This document shows positions 26,059 to 34,302 of a stretch of 62,168 nt of DNA, piece after piece. The notes below the pieces were generated by a model that made no database searches, was not told the DNA's origin, and saw only the letters and a program-made list of their open reading frames with translations. The stretch spans positions 1 to 62,168 of the forward strand of contig CAJPOF010000005.1 of assembly GCA_905372235.1 (NCBI GenBank), in the 5' to 3' direction. Position numbers and translations under genes: made by a program. This stretch comes from an uncultured Treponema sp. (lineage in GTDB: Bacteria; Spirochaetota; Spirochaetia; Treponematales; Treponemataceae). The first letter of the stretch is position 1. Each line of letters starts with the position of its first letter.

Positions 26059-27966
26059 ATGTCTATATTTTCATTTTTTTGCATTGTTTTCTCGTCAGTA
26101 ACATATTTTTCAACACTAAGCTTGCGCTGGTGCCAACTTGAGTTCATATGGAACGAAGGAAGCACAATGTGGACAAGTCCGACGCTGCTTTTCAATGTGG
26201 CTGTAGCAACTGTTCTGGTGTTAATAATAAATATCGGAGCATATTTTGTCGCAAAACCCTTCGACGAAATTCTTAAAGTCCTCAAAAAAGAAAACAGGGG
26301 AGCAACTCAAGAAGAAATAAAAATATGCCTTGGAAGCTACAGAAAACTTAGACTTTTTGTAATTGGCGCATTTTTTACAGGTTCGTTTTTGGGTCAGATT
26401 ATAATCATGACTGTGGGAGTTCTTTCCGGCTCGTGGGATTTTGTTCCTTCAAGACTCCTGCTCATAATTGCGCAGGCGATAGGATTCGGAGGGCTTGCGG
26501 CAATTTCCGTTATAACCGCACTTGAACAGATGACTATAAAGACAAACGCCCATCTTAGGATGCTTACAATAACGGGAGTAAAAAATTCCAGAACGACAAG
26601 CGTGTCAAAATCCATATCGATGATTTTTTTTATAGCGATTTTTTTTGTCGGCGTGAACATTCTTTCAGTTCCGTATGGAATCATATTCGACAAAGACCAC
26701 GGAGTTCTTGAAGGCGAGCTACTCCCCCTGTTCATCAAAAAAGGAATAATATGCACGCTTATGTCCATGGCACTTTCATTTTATCCGTTTATATATGCGA
26801 TAGCGGGACTTACAACCCGAATAAAAAGAAATGCGGAACGGCTTCAGGAAATCGCTGTCAGCGGAGACCTCTCAAAAAGAATCTACATCAGAATGACGGA
26901 TGATTTCGGCGCAATGTCATCCTACGAGAACAAGCTTATCGAAAAACTTTCGCTTATGATAAAAGCCCTTCGAGAAGATGCAGACAGCATAGACGAATCC
27001 GCAAATGTGGTATCCGACTCCTCTCATTCAGCGTCGGCAGCCCTTTCCCATATTTCTGAAGCGTTCAACAAAATAAACGAAAACGAAGAAAGGCAAAACG
27101 AGCTTATATCACAAACTGACGAAAACCTGAACACGCTCGTAACCAACATAGATACGGTGAAAATGCATGTCGTTCAGCAGGCTGATGCTATTCAGAATAT
27201 TTCTTCCTCGATGACGGAGATTTCTGCGAATATCTCAAATGTCGCCGACATGACAAAAAAAGCCAGCTCTGTTTCCGAAGAACTTTCCGAAAGAAGTTCG
27301 GTCGGGGGCGAGGCAATAACGAACGCCACAGTCGCTATGCAAGAAATTCAGACGGTTTCGGAAGAGGTAAGAAAACTTCTTCTTACGATACAGCAGATTG
27401 CGACAAAGACGAACCTTCTTTCGATGAATGCGGCGATAGAAGCGGCGCACGCAGGTCAGTTCGGAACAGGATTCGCCGTTGTGGCAAGCGAAGTTCGTTC
27501 CCTTGCAGAATCATCCGCAAGAAGCGCAAAAAACGTACAGTCAAAAATGCAGGAAATGATGGAAAAAACCATCGCAGGCGTAGAAGCGATGACATCGGCA
27601 AAAAATGCGTTCGTCGAAATCACAGGAAACGTAACCGAAAACGCAGAACTCATAAAAACGCTCACTTCGACAATGGAGCAGCAGAAAAACGAGGCGTTCG
27701 CCGTCCGTGAATCCGTAACTGACGTAGTTTCGGCGATTCACTCGATAAAAGACCTTGCCGAAGAAGAAATGGAGAGTTCCGAAAAACTGAAAAACTTCAT
27801 GAAAAATGTTCTAGAAGCCTCAAATTCCACGATGAATGCGGTGGAAGAAACCCTTCAGGCAACCGAGCACATGAAAAAGACCGTAAAACTCGTAGACGAA
27901 GCGGCGGACAGCAACAAAGAAATCGTCATAAAAATCCACAAAAACATATCGCAGTTTGAAATATGA
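26059..27966 (+). CDS. Methyl-accepting chemotaxis protein with a multi-helix membrane domain
   Basis: A 635-residue chemoreceptor. Residues 1-260 form about five to six membrane helices with short loops instead of the usual two helices flanking a periplasmic sensor. A HAMP-like stretch (LTTRIKRNAERLQEIAVSGD) follows, then a long helical signalling domain. The hairpin tip QQIATKTNLLSMNAAIEAAHAGQ is well conserved and would contact CheA and CheW. No C-terminal receptor-docking pentapeptide is seen. It may sense membrane state or an internal or lipid-soluble signal, which is inference. No Shine-Dalgarno; predicted leaderless. Confidence 0.88.
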   Translation: MSIFSFFCIVFSSVTYFSTLSLRWCQLEFIWNEGSTMWTSPTLLFNVAVATVLVLIINIGAYFVAKPFDEILKVLKKENRGATQEEIKICLGSYRKLRLFVIGAFFTGSFLGQIIIMTVGVLSGSWDFVPSRLLLIIAQAIGFGGLAAISVITALEQMTIKTNAHLRMLTITGVKNSRTTSVSKSISMIFFIAIFFVGVNILSVPYGIIFDKDHGVLEGELLPLFIKKGIICTLMSMALSFYPFIYAIAGLTTRIKRNAERLQEIAVSGDLSKRIYIRMTDDFGAMSSYENKLIEKLSLMIKALREDADSIDESANVVSDSSHSASAALSHISEAFNKINENEERQNELISQTDENLNTLVTNIDTVKMHVVQQADAIQNISSSMTEISANISNVADMTKKASSVSEELSERSSVGGEAITNATVAMQEIQTVSEEVRKLLLTIQQIATKTNLLSMNAAIEAAHAGQFGTGFAVVASEVRSLAESSARSAKNVQSKMQEMMEKTIAGVEAMTSAKNAFVEITGNVTENAELIKTLTSTMEQQKNEAFAVRESVTDVVSAIHSIKDLAEEEMESSEKLKNFMKNVLEASNSTMNAVEETLQATEHMKKTVKLVDEAADSNKEIVIKIHKNISQFEI

Positions 27967-28101
27967 TTTTTATGCAAAAAACGGATTTTGCGTGCCGAAG
28001 CATTTTTCCCGGACAGCGTTTTCTTCCGTAAAAAGCGGACGGACTCGTTTTTACGCAATTGCTATGGCGATTTTTCTTTCAATTGATTAGAATATTTTTG
28101 T

Positions 28102-29958
28102 ATGCAATTTGAAAATCCGCTTATTGTACAAAGCGACAGGACGCTCCTTTTGGACGTTCATTCTCCTTTGGCAGACGAATGCAGGAACGACCTGATTCCG
28201 TTTGCAGAACTTGAGCGTTCGCCTGAACATTTGCACACATACAGGCTGACCCCGCTTTCGCTTTGGAATTCGACCAGCGCAGGATTCACGGCAGAACACA
28301 CAATCGGAATTTTACAAAAATACGCAAGATACGAAGTTCCGCAATCCGTGGCGGCATGGATAAAGGAAACGGCAGGCAGATTCGGAAAAATCCGAATGAT
28401 TCCCGGCCCTAAAGCGAACGTTCCGTTGAAAGCAAAAAACCTTTTCGATTCTGAAAAACAAGATGAAAATTCGGCGATAGAAGAGCAATATCTTTATCTT
28501 GTAACGGAAAGTCGGCAGGTTTTTCTTGAGATTTCCGCAAATTCTTCGGCAAAAAAACTTCTTGTTCCATGCGAATATGATGAAAACGCCGCATCTGAAA
28601 AAATCCGCCTTTCGGAAGATGAAAAAAAATATTGCTTCATGCTAAAACTTACCGACAGAGGCACGATTAAGCAGGAATTATTGAAATCATTGTGGCCAGT
28701 GAAGGACGAAATCCAACTGGAAGACGGAGAGCCGCTCGATTTTGAGCTAAGGAAAACCACAAAATCCGGAGCGCCATTTGAAATCAGGGACTACCAGAAG
28801 GATTCGGCGGCAGCTCTTGTCGGGAACAAAGGACCTGGCACAGGTTTCGGGACAATCGTCCTTCCATGCGGGGCAGGAAAAACAATCGTCGGAATGGAAA
28901 TCATGTCGCTTCTGAAAACAAGCACGCTCATAATCTCGACGAACATTTCGGCTGTCCATCAGTGGATTCAGGAACTTTTGGATAAAACAAATCTTTCGGA
29001 AGACCAAATCGCCGAATACACGGGCGAAAGCAAGACCATAAAGCAGGTAACGGTCGCGACATATCAGATTTTGACTTGGCGGCCTGAAAAAGACGGACCT
29101 TATCCGCATTTTTCCATATTCAAGGAAAGACAATGGGGACTTATAATTTACGATGAAGTCCATATGCTTCCTGCGCCAGTTTTTAGGGTCATCGCAGAAC
29201 TGCAAGCCGTAAGGCGCGTCGGACTTACAGCCACATTGGTACGCGAGGACGGTTGCGAGGGCTTTGTGTTCAGTCTTGTAGGCCCGAAACGTTACGATGT
29301 CCCATGGAAAGAACTTGAAAAAATCGGCTGGATTGCCACGGCGGAATGCGTAGAGGTTCGGCTGAACCTGCCAAGCGACTCAGAAATTACATATGCCGTT
29401 GCCCCAGCCAAATTGAAGCATCGGATAGCAAGCGAAAATCCGCAAAAACACGAAGTCGTCCGGGAAATAATCAAACGCTTTCCAAACGACAAAATTCTTG
29501 TTATCGGGCAATATTTGAATCAATTGGCAGAACTTTCAAAAATGCTTTCTGCGCCAATCATCACGGGAAAAACGCCGAATGCCGAGCGCGATAAAATTTA
29601 TGATGATTTCAGAAAAGGAAAAATCCATGTTCTCGTGGTCTCAAAAGTTGCGAATTTCGCAATCGATTTGCCTGATGCGTCCATCGCGATTCAGGTTTCG
29701 GGAACTTTTGGAAGCAGACAGGAAGAGGCGCAGCGGCTCGGACGGATTTTGCGTCCGAAAGACAGGAAATCCCGTTTTTTCACTTTGATTACCCGCGACA
29801 CTGTTGAAGAAGATTTCGGCTCGAACCGACAAAAATTTCTTGCGGAACAAGGATATTCCTACCGCATAGTACGATACGCAACGCCTGCGGATTTGGATTT
29901 ACCGGAAAGCGAAATGAAAAACCGCCTGTGCGATGGAAAACCTCCTTTGGAAAATTAG
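28102..29958 (+). CDS. XPB/Ssl2-type superfamily 2 DNA helicase
   Basis: A 618-residue helicase. After an N-terminal region of about 225 residues, which may match the XPB damage-recognition part, the motifs run: I LPCGAGKT (254-261), II DEVH (351-354), III GLTATLVRED, and VI EEAQRLGRILRPK. DEVH with the ReR-like LVREDG stretch is typical of XPB, which opens DNA in repair. Archaeal XPB is often paired with the nuclease Bax1, but no nuclease adjoins it here. TAGAAT lies eight bases before the ATG and no ribosome site is seen. Apparently a single-gene unit. Confidence 0.85.
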   Translation: MQFENPLIVQSDRTLLLDVHSPLADECRNDLIPFAELERSPEHLHTYRLTPLSLWNSTSAGFTAEHTIGILQKYARYEVPQSVAAWIKETAGRFGKIRMIPGPKANVPLKAKNLFDSEKQDENSAIEEQYLYLVTESRQVFLEISANSSAKKLLVPCEYDENAASEKIRLSEDEKKYCFMLKLTDRGTIKQELLKSLWPVKDEIQLEDGEPLDFELRKTTKSGAPFEIRDYQKDSAAALVGNKGPGTGFGTIVLPCGAGKTIVGMEIMSLLKTSTLIISTNISAVHQWIQELLDKTNLSEDQIAEYTGESKTIKQVTVATYQILTWRPEKDGPYPHFSIFKERQWGLIIYDEVHMLPAPVFRVIAELQAVRRVGLTATLVREDGCEGFVFSLVGPKRYDVPWKELEKIGWIATAECVEVRLNLPSDSEITYAVAPAKLKHRIASENPQKHEVVREIIKRFPNDKILVIGQYLNQLAELSKMLSAPIITGKTPNAERDKIYDDFRKGKIHVLVVSKVANFAIDLPDASIAIQVSGTFGSRQEEAQRLGRILRPKDRKSRFFTLITRDTVEEDFGSNRQKFLAEQGYSYRIVRYATPADLDLPESEMKNRLCDGKPPLEN

Positions 29959-30233
29959 TGGCGTTCATTTTCAGCGGCGAAAAACAAACTCTCGCCATTG
30001 CAAACCAAACTCGATCATTGAACGCATTTTTTGTAAAATCGCAAAATCGGCATATTTCCAAAAAGTTCGGCTTTTATAAAAGCCCCTCTTATCGATTTCG
30101 CCGTTTTTGAATCATAAAAATCATCGCATTTCTACAGAGGTTTCGAGTATCGGAGTTACCACTCGCTTATTTTTCAGTTCTTTTGAAAATTGCAGATTTC
30201 AAAAACTCAACTAACTTTTCCGAACGGAAAAAC

Positions 30234-30265
30234 GCTGCATTCCCACAAGGATTTTTCCGCAAAAA
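30234..30265. repeat. 32-bp direct repeat, copy 1
   Basis: Begins GCTGCATTCCCACAAGG and ends TTTTTCCGCAAAAA; identical over 32 bases to copy 2. The internal GCATT can pair with AATGC just after the repeat. Confidence 0.8.
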
Positions 30266-30343
30266 TGCCGTGTCTTTATGAGAAAACATCTAGCATTGAT
30301 TGAGCGTTTTCATGCTAGCCGAGTAAATACTTCCCTATAAAAT

Positions 30344-30375
30344 GCTGCATTCCCACAAGGATTTTTCCGCAAAAA
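30344..30375. repeat. 32-bp direct repeat, copy 2
   Basis: Exact copy of the repeat at 30234, 110 bases further on in the same orientation. Only two copies are visible, with no regular array, so this is not a CRISPR. Confidence 0.8.
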
Positions 30376-30444
30376 ATGCGTTCAATAAGCGAGTTTCCGA
30401 ATGGTAATGTCGCAGTGTTTTTGCCGCTTAAAATAGACCTTCCG

Positions 30445-30942
30445 TTAATTTATGTAGATTTTTTCGATTTCTGCGATGTAAAGCTGGTGCAAATCTCCGT
30501 TCGTGTAGTTTTTGTTGAACGGCTCTTCTTCCATGAAGCCGGAGCGTTCCATCTTTTGATTGAAAATCTTTTTGCACACAAAAACCATCCGGGCTTCCTC
30601 AAAATACGGAACGCCATCTACACTTTTTAGCGTCAAGGCAGATTCTTTTATTTTGTCTATATCCCGTCCGGATTTTGTGCCACACATTCCCAGCATTCTT
30701 CTGTATTGGCTTTCGAAAAAACACAACGAAAATCGCTCAGAAGAATCTATGAATTCTTTTGTGTAGCGGCTTTGGCGTATGTATATCGTCGCCGCAGGTT
30801 TGTTCCAAAAGACTCCCAACGCACCCCAACTTGCAGTCATCATATTGACCTTGCCTTGTCGTTCGGCTGTGACCAGCATCCATTCTTCGCCGATGAGTTC
30901 AAAAATGTTTTCGTTTAGCTGACTTGCCAGTATTTCCTTCAT
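30445..30942 (-). CDS. Flavin reductase-like FMN-binding protein
   Basis: A 165-residue protein of the flavin reductase / split-barrel family. It has the usual N-terminal block PAATIYIRQSRYTKEFIDSSERFSLCFF and the central GTKSGRDIDKIKESAL region that bind FMN. Many members reduce flavins with NAD(P)H or serve as flavin-binding electron carriers; the substrate cannot be named. ATAGGAGATATTT precedes the ATG. It follows the uracil permease gene by nine bases on the same strand and so is co-transcribed with it. Confidence 0.8.
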   Translation of the reverse strand: MKEILASQLNENIFELIGEEWMLVTAERQGKVNMMTASWGALGVFWNKPAATIYIRQSRYTKEFIDSSERFSLCFFESQYRRMLGMCGTKSGRDIDKIKESALTLKSVDGVPYFEEARMVFVCKKIFNQKMERSGFMEEEPFNKNYTNGDLHQLYIAEIEKIYIN

Positions 30943-30951
30943 AAATATCTC

Positions 30952-32316
30952 CTATTGGTCGGATTTTTCCGTTGCCTCTTTTCCGAGCATAAGATTTGTA
31001 AGAATTCCAAGAATCAGAGCGCAGGCTACCGTTCTGATTTCCACCGCACCGAAACTAACCACCATTCCGCCGACACCTGTTATAAAAATTACCGATGCCA
31101 CAAAAAGATTCTTATTTTTGTTCAAATCCACTTTTTGGAACATTTTGAATCCCGATACAGCGATAAATCCGTAAAGCGCAACGCAAACTCCGCCCATGAC
31201 GCAGGCAGGAATCGTTTCAAGGATTGCGACCAGCGGACTTATGAGCGAAAATATTATGCAGATGAATGCGCATCCCCAAATCGAGACGGTAGATGCATTC
31301 CGAGTTATAGCAACACAACCTATCGATTCTCCGTAGGTTGTGCTGGGGCAGCCGCCGAATGCGGTCGAGACCATCGTTCCGATTCCGTCGCCCAAAAGCG
31401 TGCGAGTAAGTCCGGGTTCTTTCAGAAGATCCACTTCTACAATTGCAGAAAGATTTTTGTGATCCGCAAGATGTTCTGCAAACACGACAAACGCAACGGG
31501 AACATATGCCGTAAATAGCGTAAGAAGATATTTTCCCGTAATCGCCTTCAGCCCTTCCGTTCCGCCCAACAAGACCGTGAATTTCGGCAAGGAAACGTAG
31601 CCCGAAACTGACTTGAAGTCCAAAAGTTTAAGTGCGCTGTAGTCTATGACGATGAGGGATTCATTTCCCGAAATGTGTCCGAGCAGGGCAAAAAAAGAGG
31701 CGAGCGCATAACCAGCCGCAATTCCTATGATGAACGGAATCAGTCTTCCCGCTCGTTTTCCGTATGTCGAACAGAGCATGGTTATCGCAAGCGTAAAAAG
31801 ACCGCACAGCAAGGCTATGTGAGAGTTTCCGCCAAGTACGTTGGATTTCATCAAATCTGCGACGGCATTTCCCGAAAGACTTAGACCGATTATTGCAACG
31901 GTAGGACCGATTATCACAGGCGGCATCAATTTGTCTATCCAAGCGACACCGAAGATTTTTACCACAATTGCAATGGCTATGTAGACAAAGCCTGCCATCA
32001 GCGCGCCGATTATAAGTCCCCAATAGCCTGCCGATTCTGCAAGCCCAAGCGTGGCTGCTCCGGCAAATGCGCTGAACATAGAACCGATGAACGCAAACGA
32101 ACTTCCTAAAAATACCGGGCTTGAACTTTTTGTTGCCACAAGGTAGACGACAGTTCCGATTCCGGCACCGAACAAAGCCGCCGATGCCGTAAGCCCGTGT
32201 CCCACGATTGCCGGAACGGCGATGGTTGCCGCCATGACTGCCAAAAGTTGCTGAAAAGCGAACACAACAATTTTTACAAAACTCGGTTTGTCCTTGATTC
32301 CATAAATCAGTTTCAC
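30952..32316 (-). CDS. uraA: Uracil/xanthine permease (NCS2 family)
   Basis: A 454-residue inner-membrane nucleobase:proton symporter with about fourteen helices. The NCS2 signature is seen in FGGCPSTTYGESIGCVAITRNAS and VFAEHLADHKNLS. The sequence is closest in feel to uracil permeases (UraA/PyrP), but xanthine is possible. The start is a GTG at 32316, nine bases after GAGGT. A good promoter lies 33 bases upstream. First gene of a two-gene unit with the flavin reductase. Confidence 0.88.
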   Translation of the reverse strand: MKLIYGIKDKPSFVKIVVFAFQQLLAVMAATIAVPAIVGHGLTASAALFGAGIGTVVYLVATKSSSPVFLGSSFAFIGSMFSAFAGAATLGLAESAGYWGLIIGALMAGFVYIAIAIVVKIFGVAWIDKLMPPVIIGPTVAIIGLSLSGNAVADLMKSNVLGGNSHIALLCGLFTLAITMLCSTYGKRAGRLIPFIIGIAAGYALASFFALLGHISGNESLIVIDYSALKLLDFKSVSGYVSLPKFTVLLGGTEGLKAITGKYLLTLFTAYVPVAFVVFAEHLADHKNLSAIVEVDLLKEPGLTRTLLGDGIGTMVSTAFGGCPSTTYGESIGCVAITRNASTVSIWGCAFICIIFSLISPLVAILETIPACVMGGVCVALYGFIAVSGFKMFQKVDLNKNKNLFVASVIFITGVGGMVVSFGAVEIRTVACALILGILTNLMLGKEATEKSDQ

Positions 32317-32348
32317 TTCGATAGACCTCTTCTTCCTAAAATCAAACG

Positions 32349-32377
32349 ATTATACTTATTATGGAAAGACTGTTCAA
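32349..32377 (-). promoter_or_regulatory. Promoter of the uracil permease-flavin reductase operon
   Basis: On the minus strand TTGAAC (32372-32377), 17 bases and a perfect TATAAT (32349-32354). The leader of about 25 bases carries the GAGGT ribosome site, in contrast to the leaderless genes nearby. The leader is too short for a PyrR attenuator. Confidence 0.65.
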
Positions 32378-32414
32378 TGCGATTCAGAAAATCTTTGCGA
32401 ATTGCAATGCAATG

Positions 32415-32446
32415 AAAAATGCGGAAAACAAACGCAAGATTCCGCA
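32415..32446 (-). terminator. Terminator of the small orphan gene
   Basis: TGCGGAA (32420-32426) pairs with TTCCGCA (32440-32446). On the minus strand the hairpin follows the stop at 32503 by about 55 bases and is followed by TTTTTC. Confidence 0.6.
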
Positions 32447-32502
32447 CAAAAATATCGTGTCCGGTTTTAGGATTTTACATATTCTTTTTTGAAAGACATC
32501 AA

Positions 32503-32748
32503 TCAACTCACGGGAGGGACAAATGTGTCGGGATATATCGATGTTACAGGATAACTTGCATGGGAAGCGGAAAGATTTATGCATCCGGTCGGTTTTGTGA
32601 TTCCGTAGGAAAAATCACGGTATTCGTCAAAATCCATCTCATCGGGAAAAGACATTTCGCCAAGCGCAAAAATTTCATCGTCCTTGATTCCGTCGGGAAG
32701 AAACATGATGAGATTTTTTTTGCTGTCGGAATACATTTTTAGGTTCAT
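32503..32748 (-). CDS. Small acidic protein of unknown function (81 residues)
   Basis: I do not recognise a family. The protein is acidic in the first half (PDGIKDDEIFALGEMSFPDE) with a proline- and serine-rich end (TSIYPDTFVPPVS), with no signal peptide and no membrane helix. Support for being real: GAGGAG ahead of the ATG at 32748, a terminator after the stop, and no larger gene on either strand. The frame is open twelve codons further up, but the ribosome site marks this start. It stands alone between the uracil permease and MFS genes. Confidence 0.5.
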   Translation of the reverse strand: MNLKMYSDSKKNLIMFLPDGIKDDEIFALGEMSFPDEMDFDEYRDFSYGITKPTGCINLSASHASYPVTSIYPDTFVPPVS

Positions 32749-32907
32749 AGACTCCTCTTTAGAAATTCTTTTCCTATCGAACATAATACCCGAGAAATGA
32801 CAAAAATCAATTCATTTTCGATGAATTAGTCGACTTTCCTTACTAAAAACCGCAAAAATTCGAATTAAAATAAAAAAGTTTTTCAAAAACGGATTTTCCG
32901 GAAAACT

Positions 32908-34110
32908 TTACCCATCGGAACGAAAAAGCATGGCATTTTTCCGTCTGAGTAAAAAAAGTCCCAAAAGCAGAAGAATCGGAAAAACCAATGCAAAAAGGAT
33001 TCCGATTCTTATGTTGTCGCTAAATACATTTGAAACGAATCCTACCAGCGTAGGACCTCCGGAGCATCCAAGGTCTCCGGCAAGCGCAAAAAGTGCGAAC
33101 ATGGCAGTTCCGCCGTTCCTGATGGCTGCGCTTCCTTTGCTGAACGTGCCGGGCCACATTATTCCGACGGAAAGACCGGTTATCGCACAGCCTGCAAGCG
33201 CCACCAATGGATTCGGCACAAGAGCTATGCACAGGTAAGATGTGATGCACAAAATTCCGCTGAACGCCATGAATTTATCCAAATCAAGCCCGCCGCTTTT
33301 CTTGCCGAAAAAAGCCCTGGAAGTTCCCATCAGCACTGCGAACATCATCGGACCTGCCACATCGCCCAAAGTTTTAGTTATGCCGAGAGCTTTTTCGGCA
33401 AATGCGGATGCCCATTGGCTTACAGACTGCTCGCTTGCGCCGGCGCACGCCATCATCAGCAGCAAAATCCAGAATTTTTTGATGGAAAAAAGTTTTTTGA
33501 AGGAAAGTCCCGTTTCTCCGTCTTTTATAAGAGACGGCACAGGAATGAAAATGAACATAATTCCTATCAGCAAGGGAACGGCTGCCCAAACCAGCGAAAG
33601 ATGTCTCCAGTTCGAGATTCCAAAAGCCAAGAAAAACAGCGTAGTAAAAAGAACGACGGCAACGTGTCCCCAGCAATAAAACGAATGCAGAAGGCTCATC
33701 GCCTTTTCTTTGTTGTCGGTGGGACAACCTTCCATAATCGGACTTACAAGAACTTCAAGAAGTCCGCCGCCTATCGCATAGAAAAACACAGATATGAGAA
33801 TTCCTATAAAATGATTTTCCATCAACGAGGGAAGAAACGAAAGCAGAATGAATCCCACCGCACAAAAACCATGAGCCAAAAGCATAGAACGCCTGTATCC
33901 AATCCTGTCTACAAACAGAACGGAAAGCAAATCCACCAAAAGCTGAAGGGAAAAATTTATCGTCACCAAAAGGGTTATCTGTGAAATCGGAATCGAGTAT
34001 TCGCTGTTGAACCTTATAAAAAGCAACGGCACAAAATTATTCACGATTGCCTGAACAACGTATGAGGCAAAACAAGCAATAATTGTAAGATTGTAATTCC
34101 TATCTTTCAT
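32908..34110 (-). CDS. Major facilitator superfamily transporter
   Basis: A 400-residue inner-membrane carrier with twelve predicted helices in two halves. The loop between helices 2 and 3 (VDRIGYRRSML) matches the MFS D-R-x-G-x-R motif. It resembles sugar/fucose-type or uncharacterised MFS exporters, but the substrate is not readable from sequence. TATCAT ends seven bases before the ATG and there is no Shine-Dalgarno, so it may be leaderless. Single gene, divergent from the second chemoreceptor. Confidence 0.85.
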   Translation of the reverse strand: MKDRNYNLTIIACFASYVVQAIVNNFVPLLFIRFNSEYSIPISQITLLVTINFSLQLLVDLLSVLFVDRIGYRRSMLLAHGFCAVGFILLSFLPSLMENHFIGILISVFFYAIGGGLLEVLVSPIMEGCPTDNKEKAMSLLHSFYCWGHVAVVLFTTLFFLAFGISNWRHLSLVWAAVPLLIGIMFIFIPVPSLIKDGETGLSFKKLFSIKKFWILLLMMACAGASEQSVSQWASAFAEKALGITKTLGDVAGPMMFAVLMGTSRAFFGKKSGGLDLDKFMAFSGILCITSYLCIALVPNPLVALAGCAITGLSVGIMWPGTFSKGSAAIRNGGTAMFALFALAGDLGCSGGPTLVGFVSNVFSDNIRIGILFALVFPILLLLGLFLLRRKNAMLFRSDG

Positions 34111-34117
34111 TTGGCGA

Positions 34118-34123
34118 ATGATA
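34118..34123 (-). promoter_or_regulatory. Probable -10 of the MFS gene
   Basis: TATCAT on the minus strand, seven bases before the ATG at 34110; the -35 is weak. Confidence 0.35.
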
Positions 34124-34302
34124 CGGAAAAACGCGACTTATTTCCATACATTAAAAAATCATGAAAATCTCTAATTGAGAATCTTTTTTCGGAAATATTT
34201 ACTTTTATTTCAAACGCAAACTCATTTTATTCCAATAAATAACTCGATTTATATATAAGGATAATATATAATGAACTGTATTCGTTTACACTGGAGAAGA
34301 AA

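Larger units (their letters stand above)
29959..30444. other. 486-bp gene-free region between the helicase and the flavin reductase
   Basis: I see no credible reading frame. It contains a 16-bp perfect palindrome, GGCTTTTATAAAAGCC (30069-30084), an inverted repeat CTAGCAT/ATGCTAG (30291-30297 and 30311-30317), and two copies of a 32-bp direct repeat. The helicase and flavin reductase genes converge on it, so at least one transcript end must lie here, though no standard terminator with a T-run is obvious. Confidence 0.6.

Noticed and set aside
30304..30317. Shared 14-mer GTTTTCATGCTAGC with the tRNA-Glu 3' flank (46736-46749), as an integration site
   Set aside because: Too short, partly explained by local hairpins, and no integrase or mobile element genes lie near either copy.
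30234..30375. Second CRISPR array
   Set aside because: Only two copies of the 32-mer, with a spacing of 78 bases, no relation to the II-C repeat and no further units.
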